Source: Pelargonium cotyledonis (lineage: Eukaryota > Streptophyta > Magnoliopsida > Geraniales > Geraniaceae). Taken from it: DNA of 20,128 nucleotides. Made by a program: the position numbers and the translations under genes. The stretch is taken from contig JAYMTA010001414.1 of assembly GCA_036897625.1 (NCBI GenBank), forward strand, positions 1 to 20,128, in the 5' to 3' direction. The notes beneath the pieces were generated by a model. The model was not told the DNA's origin. It ran no database searches and saw only the letters and a list, made by a program, of their open reading frames with translations. Below are positions 1 through 8,575 of the stretch, one piece after another (the first letter of the stretch is position 1; each line of letters begins with the position of its first letter).

Positions 1-360
1 CAAACATGTCCAATATGTGACTCATATTGAAGATTTTATTTTAAGAAAAACTATGATTCACATGGATGTTGAATGTGACCATAAACGAACACAAAATTGT
101 TCCCAATACTAAAAAAAAATATTGAATATTTTATTTTATTTTTAGTTTATTAAATTTAGAATAGTAACGATAATAATACATAAAAATTTTTTAATAGAGA
201 ATAAAATAAAAATAAAAGTAAAATTGGTAATAAAAAATATGATTTATTAAAAAAAAATTAATAATGTGTAATCATTGTTTTATAATTACTTGACGATGAC
301 ATAAAATTTATGGCTTAATTAGAAAAATTCATAAATAAATAAGAAAAAAACTCAAATACC
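1..360. other. AT-rich intergenic sequence
   Basis: Very AT-rich sequence with many A and T runs and no coding frame of note. I see no RNA gene or complete mobile element. It lies upstream of the promoter of the first gene. Confidence 0.6.
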
Positions 361-374
361 GTCCCATCTTTGTG

Positions 375-418
375 TTGACCGCCGCTGACCCAACACCAAC
401 TTCACGGAGTATTTAAAT
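375..418 (+). promoter_or_regulatory. Putative core promoter of the PRHA-type gene with a W-box-like site
   Basis: A TATA-like TATTTAAAT lies at 410-418, at the point where the AT-rich flank gives way to more mixed sequence. A TTGACC hexamer at 375-380 matches the W-box core bound by WRKY factors. Transcription would then start near 440. This rests on motif matches and position only; both motifs are short and common. Confidence 0.35.
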
Positions 419-439
419 TTCTGATTAATGCCTCTCAAA

Positions 440-705
440 TCTTGCATATACAAATTTATTCCCATTTCAGCAACAATCATCACAGCGCAACATTGATTTT
501 GTATTGGAGGAGAGAGCTGAGCGTGACTGTTGTGTCTGTTCGGTGCTATCAGAAAAATACTGAAGCAACCCCATATTTCAAAGTGGAATTCGAAGATGAA
601 GATACCCTCGGCAAGCACCTGCTTAGATACGTGAATGTATGTATAGTCTGACCCCATGAGCTCTCGGTTTCAAGATCCTTTCTCGACCGCTTAGTTCTCC
701 TTCTG
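440..705 (+). other. Putative noncoding first exon with small upstream ORFs
   Basis: This is the likely 5' leader exon of the PRHA-type gene. A plausible donor (CTG then GTAATT) starts at 706, and a good acceptor (ATATTTCAG) ends at 1887, just before the exon holding the start codon. The intron of about 1.2 kb between them is T-rich and shows no conserved coding sequence. The leader holds three short closed reading frames at 596-634, 635-646 and 656-694. The first two abut directly. The exon limits are inferred. Confidence 0.4.
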
Positions 706-1906
706 GTAATTTCTCTGCATTGATGTGCAGATTCCAAGGTCTAGTTTTTGTTTTGTTGTGTGGAACTAGGGGCACAATTGTCTTCTGGGTTTATGCTGAA
801 ATTGATTTCTTTTGCGATCAGTGATCTTGAATTGTGACCCTTCAGCTTTTTTTGATGATGGGTGTTGAGTTGAGAATTATGGTTGTTGATCAATGAGGGG
901 TCATAGTCAAGATTTGTACTTTACCTAATTCACTTTAGAGGTGGAATGTAATCTCAGTTATGGCTGGTTAATCTTCATTGAGGTTATTAACTTCTTTTAG
1001 TTCTTTAGCGAATGATCATAGGTTGGTTACATTGAACATAATTGAGCAGATATGATTTTCATTTTCAAAATGAATGAATGATATTGTGATGGCTCATTTC
1101 AGTTGAGTGTTAGGTTTCATAATGGGTTGCTTGAGTGAGTTGGTTTGGTGTTCTATGAGAAACCCGTTTGGATTGTAGATTGAATTTGGCTAACATGTTG
1201 TGTTACAGTGATAGCAGAGCAAATTGTTGGCATCCTGCAGTTTTGTGGATGCAGGTTGCTTGCTCAGCAATGTTAATGTATAATGTAGAATTAAAATTAT
1301 GTTGCAATAATTGTTTGAGAGTATGTGTGGTTTATGGTTTTAGTCTCAAGTCTCATATTGATTCGAATTTCATGCCTTGCCTCTGGCATGCTATATTTAT
1401 TGTAATGTACTAACTTTGAAGCCCTTAACTGTGTGCCACAAATGCAATTTGCCTTATTTTTCTTTCCACTCCATTGTATCAGTTGTTGCTTAATACCGCA
1501 TTAAATTTGAGTAACTTCTCATTAAGGATTTTCCAAATGGATATCATCGTAGTTCTGCTGCTCTCATCTATAACTTGCAACTTTATACCTTCAATGACTT
1601 TTGCTACGCATTTTGTTTGGACTTCTGTTTGAAATTGATATAAAATGGTCTCTCTTTTAAGAAAATAATTGACATGTTTAATGTTTTGGTCGTGATGCAC
1701 AAGGAATCAATGATATACTGTGTAAACTCTACTACAATCATGCATTTCTTCTTTATAATTATGTTAATCTGGTAATATTTTAACTAGGTTAAAAGCATTT
1801 AATTTTCACAACCACCCTAAAAAAGCATATAGTTTTTAAGTATCTGCAAAATTCATTACTTATCCACTGTATATGCCTATATTTCAGTTCTGATACAGAT
1901 ATCAGA

Positions 1907-4900
1907 ATGCATGGTGGCAGAAAGAAATTAATCCACAAAGATTCCAGTATACCTAGTTTTCCGGAGACCAAAACTGAGTCTGAGCTTCCAGCGTCGCAAT
2001 TAAGTAGAGCTCTTGACAAGAAGTCTAATTTAGAAGGCAAACAGAAATCAAAATCTAACATAGGTTTTACCTTGTCAAAGTACAGAGATTCAGGAGGTAA
2101 AAGATTACTTAGTACAAAGATTCTGAATAAAGCTCTTGATGAAAAGTCATCCAAGAAGCATTCTTCCTCAAAGTTGACGGTTGAAGGTGCAAAATCTTCA
2201 CTTAGTAACCCTAAGAGGAATGCAAAAGATGCTGATGCGGATGGAAAACTTAGGAAGCTAAAAAGAAGGGCGAAGAAGAAAAAGCAGGACAATGTGGAGC
2301 TAGATGAACCTTTATGCTTGAAAAGGAGAACAAGGTACCTCTTGATCAAAATGAAGCTGGAGCAGAATCTTATTGATGCTTACTCTGCCGAAGGTTGGAA
2401 AGGTCAGAGGTATGAATTTTTCACCTCTTTTCATTAGCAAGAAAAGTATAATTCAGGCTCAGATTATTGTCAATTTGTTCATGTACACAATTTTCGATTC
2501 TCTTTTATAGTGTGTATGTCACTGTGTGTGAGAAAACTACTACCTTATTAGTACACATTATCTAAATGCTATCTGTTGAGAAAGCCCTTGCTTCCTTTCG
2601 CAGAAATTTTATTTCCTAAAAAAACTGAGATTAGGACCTAATGAGCAATAAATGGTTCATTTTAATGTATCCCACATTGAAATAATATGAATGTATTGGT
2701 TGGACCCTCCACCTAATAGTTTAAGGTTTAGGGTTTGAGTAAAGTTTAACATTGTATCAAAGCTGGTTTGGTTTAAACCTAGTGACCCACGTGTGTTGCA
2801 TCCTTGTTAATTCTTGATGCATGTGCAACCCACAATTGAGGGGAAGTGTTAAAGCATCTGACATTGATAAAATGTGAAGTTTGAGACCACATGACATACT
2901 ATTTAAAACCTCCACCTAATAGGTTAAGCTTTGAGGTTGTAGTAAAGTTTAACATTTGCCAACTGATTGGGCATCCGTAGTTAACAGAGGACGAGGCCTA
3001 CTTCCCAAATAAATGACTGTATATTGAAGTCCTGATACATGAGAAGGTGGTTGTAGGATAGGCGAGGTTTGCAGGTCCGGTTTCACAATGACCTAGTTTT
3101 TAATTGCTCATCCGTCAAGATTGAATACAAATGGTTACTCCAGACATTGGCCATTAAAAAGCGTAGGTGGCAGTGGCAGTGGCACTAGAGTAAAAAGAGA
3201 ATAAAAAAGAGAACAAATGATTAATTTTCATAAGATCAATACGTAACTTTTCCAAAACGTACAGTTGGTGCATTTAAATTACGAAAATCACAAGAGCAAA
3301 AGACCAAGTCATTTCTCAAATAAACTTAGGGTTGGCTACTTGAATCATTTAGCAAAACTCCTTGGAATCTTGTACTCGTATTCTCCTTTTCCATTTTATT
3401 CTATCTAATGTCATTTCTTATCATTTATTTTCATGTTAACTTAGGTCTACCTCTATCCCATTTACATTTTCCTAAATGATTTTTCTCGCTTTTCTTCAGT
3501 GTCACTGGTCTCCCAAAGTTGCTCATGTCCAGATCATCCTTGGCAATTTCCCGTCATTTTATCTCCAATTGGTGTTACACCAACTCTTGCTTGAATATTT
3601 CATTCTCAATCTCATGAAATCTAATGTTACCACAAAATGACCAAACCATTCTCATCTCCGCTGCCCCCATCGTATGGATTTGGAGTTTGGAGACTCTTTG
3701 GAGCCCAACATTTTTTAGTCTCATACAATATTGCTGACCATACAACTAACATATAAACTTTTCCTCCTGCTTTAAAGGGATTCTTTATCACAAAGTCCTC
3801 CCTTACTCATCCTCTTCTTCAACCAATCCACAATACAACCTGTTCAATCTCCCCATCCTTTTAAATCATTGATATGAGGTACCTAAAGTGATCACTTTTA
3901 GCAACTTCCTTGTCTTCTAACATAATGGAGTTGTAGATGCAAATAATAGTGCTGTCCTGCTCATCGTTGATGCTTGTACAATTAAGTAATAACCTTAGAG
4001 TCTCTGAGAAGATTAGATTAAATGTTCTGCTTCCACTGACCATGTTTTTTTTTTACTTGTTTCCTTTAATGTCTAGGATCTTTCATTTCAACTGTATATG
4101 ATGTAAGTAAAAAGTTATTTGAAAGTAAATTGTTAAAACACCTCCAGCTTAAATATGATCTGATGAGATGACTTAGTATGTGTGTTGAGTTGGGGGAGGG
4201 AGACAATCTACTGCTCATAGAAGCTTTTCTATCATAAAAGAAGTAAGTTCATATAATTGGGTTTTTGCATTTCTGCGAATTTCTACCAGTCGAGAAAAAA
4301 TTAGACCGGAAAAGGAATTACAAAGAGCCAACAAGCAGATATTGAAGTGTAAACTTGGACTTCGTGATGAAATTTGCCAGCTGGATTTGCTCAATTCAAT
4401 AGGATGCATCGAATGTGATTGCCCCGGATGGATCTGTTTACCATGAACATGTAAAGTACTGTACCATTATAACATATGCTAAAGAGATGGGTAACTGAAG
4501 GGTTTGTTTGAAATCCTAAAACTTTTGCCTGCTGCTTTGTACGAGTTTATGAATCTAAAAATAAGAAGCAAAGGATGATTGAGAAAATTGGAGGCAAGAA
4601 GATCATTTTCAAACGTTATTGATATCTAGTGGTAACATTTTTTTTTTTTGCTGGACAACATTGTGTCTTATTTATTTATTATTGGTTTGATGAAATTCTT
4701 GAGGTTCAACAGCCCTTTAGTCTAGACCAATTACTGTATGAGCGTCTGCAATTCCTTATTTGCACCATCCAGATCACATCTAAATTTAACTTTCATTTCA
4801 TGTTTATTGCATTAGATATTCTGTGCAAAATGCAAACTCCGTGAAGCTTTTCCAGATAATGATATTATTCTCTGTGATGGAACATGCAGTTGTGCTTTCT

Positions 4901-7900
4901 ACCAAAAATGTCTTGATCCTCCGTTAGAAACAGAGAAGAGTAAGCTTGCATTGAGGTCCTTTTCTTATTGTACTACTGAACTATGAATGTAGTTTCTTCT
5001 TGAAGATGCCTGAATTCAGATTGATATTTATAGTTCCCCCAGAAGATCAGGGCTGGTTTTGTAAATTTTGTGACTGTAAGATGGAAGTACTGGAAGCAAT
5101 GAATGCACATCTTGGCACCCACTTTTCTGTGGACAGTCATTGGGAGGTAGAAACCTTCTAGAATTTTTATGCTTGATTTGCTTACCTGCTCTGTCAATTT
5201 AAATAATAGTCATATCTCCATGGAACAGAATATTTTTAGAGAAGAAGCTGCTTTTCCAGCCGGTGGGGGTGGATTACTGAAGTCAGAGGAATTATGGCCT
5301 TCTGATGATTCGGAAGATGAAGATTATAAGCCTGAGAAGAGGGAATGCAGTTGCAACGTCGGTGGGGAAGACAATAATGACAATGCATCTGAGGATACAA
5401 GGAGTTCCACCAGCTTGAGTTGGTCTTTAGATGGTGAAGTATTTTCAGGATCCAGAATGTTGGAGGGTCTGGACTCCAAAAATCATTCTGTCATTGGCAA
5501 TTTGGATTCTGATGACACCACTACCGGAGAAATCGTAGCTGGCAGCAGACGAAGAAGTGCTGTAGATTACAAGAAGTTGTATGATGTGAGTATCTCAAAA
5601 TTCTTTATCTTGACAGTGTATTGATTAGCTGGTTTCCTGGGAGTCTAAAAGAAGATAATTTATGGTGGCTAGGTTTGGAAGCTTTTATATAGATGTATAG
5701 TTATATGTAGCCATTTGAATAATCTCTAGCTGCATTTGTCAAACATTCAAGGGAGACGAATAGTGGTTTAGTTATCATGTTTTTGAGCTAAAATCCTGAA
5801 GGAATTCCACTTCTGGAGTTACTGTTTATTTCCAATGGAAGGCCAAAAACAGGAAAGAAAAAAATAAAAAGTGATAAGAAAGTAAAAACTTAGTTTCCAC
5901 GAACCTTGTGCTTAAATTCAGCTGCAAAGTTTCTCAGCGCTATCTTGCTTGGAAAATTTCTAGTTTGTAAGAAGCTTAATGTGTGCTTTATATAGTTTTG
6001 CAACACAGAAGGTACTTTTAGATGTAGACCTGATAAATTTTCATGCATATCATGTTTGAATCATTTACTATCCAAAAGCATAGCATAGTGGATTAGCTGA
6101 AGCTTTGAGGGATTAATTTACCTGGGTGTGGGGTGTGGATGTGTGTGTGTGTCTGTCTCACTGTCTGTGTGTTGGCAATTGCCAGCGTAGGTATCTTGTT
6201 GACATATGGGTACTGTGGAGTGAGGTGAAGAGTCTTGGTGATAAAGTTTAGGGTTACTGGCTTACTGCAGTTGTTGATTGTGTAGTTTCAGTTCATTAAT
6301 CAGAATACATAGAAAGGATGGTCAGTTCAGTTGGTGATTGTGTAGTGTCATGTTATTTTGTTTCCTAACAGGAAATGTTTGGAAAGGATGCTGTTGCAGG
6401 TGAACAAGTTAGTGAAGATGAAGACTGGGGTCCTACAAAAAGAAGGCGCAGAGAGAAAGAATCTGATGCAGCCAGCACTCTCATGACTCTCTGTGAAAGT
6501 GAGAAACAGTATCCAAATGTGGAAGTCATAGAAGTGGATAAGAAGCCTCCTTCAGGCCCACAGAATAGAAGACCATTTTTCAGAATTCCCTCCCATGCAG
6601 TAGAGGTAATGGGAAATATTTTCTTCACACGGGAATAAAATCAGAGCATAATGTTAGGAATTGAAAATCTATTTTATCATGCTGCTTTCATATCCTTATA
6701 CCTTTTATGCATTGTATCAGAAGCTACGTCAAGTGTTTGCTGACAATGAACTTCCCTCCAAAGTTGTCAGGGAGAATCTCTCAAAAGAATTGGGTCTTGA
6801 ACCTGAGAAGGTAAACTAAATAGTAATAGTATCAAAACATTAAGCAATTTTTCACAAGATTAATGTATAGTCATCTGAAAACAGATCTTCAGAATGTATG
6901 TTTCAGTCACAAGCAAATTGTAGATTTAGCCCATCCTTGTACATATATCAACCAAGCACATGCATCTTTTTCTAGATTTTATGTTCCTTGAGCAAATAAA
7001 AATTAGTTTCATGAAAGATTAAGCCGTTGCATTTGGCATCTATAGATTTAAATTAGTCAACTACGTTGGCTGGGTGGGATCGGTGGATTTTTTCCTTTTT
7101 TCCAAATTGGCCCAATGAGCCGAGCTTCACAATCGGGGGTACCTCTCCCCTTTTCCCATAACCCCTCCTACCCAACAAGATTTTAACCCACAATCTCCAC
7201 TAGAGAAGTGCGATGCTTGAATCGTTGGGCTTTCCCAATACGACCTGGCAACATTGGCTGGTCGCCATATAAATGGTCTAAAGTAAATTAAGGAGGAATT
7301 CAGTAAGAGAGAAAATTGGTGAATCACATGGTATCTATAGAGACTACTCTTTTGGCTTTTTAAACAGGTCTCCTCTTTCATTTCTTAGCTCTTACCAATA
7401 AGTTGCCATGTATAGGTTAGCAAGTGGTTCAAGAATGCGCGATACGTGTCCCTTAAAACCAGAAAGGTGAGCTCCTGCTCAATATTCTTCTTCTTTCCAC
7501 TTTTATGGTTTTCAGTCACATACATGTTCAAACTTAAGTTCTTAGTTCTTGTCCCATTGAAACAATATCTCAGTTTTTAATTTTATATTGGTTGATACAA
7601 ATCCCTGAGAACTGAAAGTAGGATATGCACAAGAACTTTACATAATCATCTTCTGCGCCATAGAACATTTTTTTCTCTCTTCTTCCTACCATAACGGTTT
7701 TCTTTCAACTTGATTTCAAACTAGATAAGAGAAGGTTGAGAAAACGGTATATTGTTGTTTTGTGGATTTCAGGTTATTGTGGAGTTTGGTGACATAAGCT
7801 TGAAGAAGCAATTGAAACTTTTGAAAGAAAAAACGAAAGAGGAGAAGAGGGCCAACTTCATGGCCAGTGGTTGCGGTTCACAAGAGGTGGAACTGGAAAT

Positions 7901-8048
7901 GGGGAGACTCTTGAAGGCAAAGAGTAGATTACAACATATGGAACGAAAATTGCTAAGATTCAAAACTGACAAAGGTAAGAAGTCCAGAGAATCGTACGAG
8001 CAGTGTATAATTCATGTTCCCATAGCAGAGCTCAGAGAGAGATTTTAA
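1907..8048 (+). CDS. PRHA: PRHA-type PHD finger and homeodomain transcription factor, frame broken in exon 3
   Basis: Nuclear DNA-binding protein of the plant pathogenesis-related homeodomain family (parsley PRHP, Arabidopsis PRHA). Coding exons by splice sites: 1907-2409, 4290-4450, 4816-4939, 5034-5146, 5229-5585, 6372-6605, 6721-6810, 7416-7466 and 7773-8048. Exon 1 encodes a Lys/Ser-rich N-terminus ending in the family block [19 protein letters not shown]. Exons 4-5 encode the PHD finger (CAKC, LCDGTC, FCKFC). Exon 6 is acidic ([10 protein letters not shown]). Exons 7-9 encode the homeodomain, from [10 protein letters not shown] to helix 3 with KWFKNARY. The last exon is charged and probably coiled coil. 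The exons sum to 1909 nt, one more than a multiple of three. The extra base lies near 4411-4417, where CIE should continue into VIAPDG. As written, translation stops at 4444-4446 after about 219 residues; without the shift the protein would be about 635 residues. All other junctions keep frame and no other stop appears, so a recent mutation or a base-call error fits better than an old pseudogene. The start is the first ATG after the leader acceptor. Confidence 0.85.
2660..2751 (+). repeat. Left terminal repeat of the TRIM element
   Basis: It shares the blocks CTCCACCTAATAG and AGTAAAGTTTAACA with the right repeat. Its left end was set by aligning to TGTTAAAGCATCTGACATTG of the right copy. Confidence 0.7.
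2847..2954 (+). repeat. Right terminal repeat of the TRIM element
   Basis: It starts TGTTAAAG just after the purine tract and ends TTTAACA, with the inner blocks shared with the left copy. It is slightly longer than the left repeat. Confidence 0.7.
3498..3842 (-). mobile_element. LINE (L1-type) reverse-transcriptase C-terminal remnant, antisense in intron
   Basis: Read on the - strand, this stretch gives pieces typical of the C-terminal part of plant LINE ORF2 proteins, in order: LCDKE, then MLY/GSK-like sequence, then AEMRM..CGN.R...I.NE. The pieces fall in more than one frame with in-frame stops (for example TGA and TAA within the conserved blocks), so it is a dead fragment. Related sequence may run down to about 3300, but I cannot align it. 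It lies in the same PRHA-type intron as the TRIM, opposite to the gene, so it should be spliced out harmlessly. The assignment rests on remembered family motifs; the boundaries are approximate. Confidence 0.6.
4411..4417 (+). other. Single-base frame break in exon 3 of the PRHA-type gene
   Basis: Frame carried in from exon 2 reads to GAA at 4411-4413 (end of IGCIE). The conserved continuation [12 protein letters not shown] is encoded from 4415, one base out of frame. The exon 3 donor at 4451 (CAT then GTAAAG) and the exon 4 start (ATATTC) agree with the shifted frame. The difference is one extra base, or two missing (modulo three). Confidence 0.75.
6126..6172. repeat. GT-rich microsatellite
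   Basis: An imperfect run of TG/GT units broken by GGAT and CTGTCT, inside the intron before exon 6372-6605. It is likely length-variable between individuals. Confidence 0.6.
7066..7261 (-). mobile_element. tRNA-derived SINE, antisense in intron, with target-site duplication
   Basis: On the - strand the element starts near 7253 with a tRNA-like head. An A-box-like AAAGCCCAACGA lies near 7222-7233, and a B-box-like GTGGGTTAAAATCTT near 7177-7191. It ends in an A-rich tail (GGAAAAAAGGAAAAAA, near 7083-7102). The 8-bp direct repeat TTGGCTGG flanks it at 7066-7073 and 7254-7261, as expected for a target-site duplication; some flanking bases match too. The body is about 180 bp, a usual SINE size. 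It sits between the homeodomain exons 6721-6810 and 7416-7466. The B box has drifted from GGTTCGAATC, so the copy is probably not recent. Confidence 0.65.
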
Positions 8049-8260
8049 CCTTCTGGACCATTTTGTTGTGTGTGTGTGTGCGTGCGCACAAAATAGATCA
8101 AGCTTTCCAGATATGTAGTTGCAAAAATGTATACTACTCTTTTTAGGCAACATAACAGAAATATTCATCCACTTATAGAGAATTGATTCTTTTGTATTTG
8201 TGTAAATGTAAACCCTTTGAACTGATTTGTGATAGTAAGTGAAGCAATATTACTTTCTGT
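8049..8260 (+). other. Probable 3' UTR of the PRHA-type gene
   Basis: Noncoding sequence after the stop at 8046-8048. It contains an alternating TG run at 8066-8080 followed by CGTGCGCACA. No perfect AATAAA stands out at a fitting distance, so the poly(A) site near 8250 is a guess. The next gene converges from the right. Confidence 0.35.
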
Positions 8261-8480
8261 ATAGAATCCTTGTACATATACCAAAGGATTTAATTATTTC
8301 ATAATCCAAAAGCATTCTAAATTAGGGTTCAAGATCACATTTTTTCACAAGATAAGTTGGGAATTCGTCTCTTATTAGGTGAGGTAGTAGGAAGAAATTA
8401 TGAAAAGATAACAACAAAAACAGTAACAAAACTTTCAAAAACCTTTGAATTTGTATAATCTAAATGTACAGAATACATCA

Positions 8481-8556
8481 CTTTATGGACACTCAAAACT
8501 ATTGAAACGCTCTCGCCTCTTTATGGACACTCAAAACTATCGAAACGCTCTCGCCT
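8481..8556. repeat. 38-bp tandem direct duplication
   Basis: Two adjacent 38-bp copies, 8481-8518 and 8519-8556, both starting CTTTATGGACACTCAAAACT and ending CTCTCGCCT. They differ at one base (ATTGAA against ATCGAA). They lie just past the stop codon of the - strand gene, so probably in its 3' UTR. Confidence 0.9.
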
Positions 8557-8575
8557 ACTACAAGTCTGCATTGCC

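Larger units (their letters stand above)
2660..2954 (+). mobile_element. TRIM (terminal-repeat retrotransposon in miniature), old copy
   Basis: A noncoding LTR-type element in the second intron of the PRHA-type gene. Two related terminal repeats (2660-2751 and 2847-2954) both end in GTTTAACA, and the right one begins TGTTAAAG, giving the TG...CA pattern with inverted ends. Directly after the left repeat, TTGTATCAAAGC (2752-2763) resembles a primer-binding site for initiator Met tRNA. Directly before the right repeat is the purine tract GAGGGGAAG (2838-2846). The order of parts is complete, but the repeats have diverged clearly and no target-site duplication is visible, so it looks old. It has no protein-coding capacity, as is normal for TRIMs. 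Confidence 0.75.

Noticed and set aside
442-651. A 69-codon + strand frame in the leader region.
   Set aside because: It has no ATG at its start (TTG), no similarity, and lies in the inferred noncoding first exon.
1789-2349. A 186-codon - strand frame rich in Phe, Leu and Ser.
   Set aside because: It is the mirror of the Lys/Glu/Ser-rich first coding exon of the PRHA-type gene.
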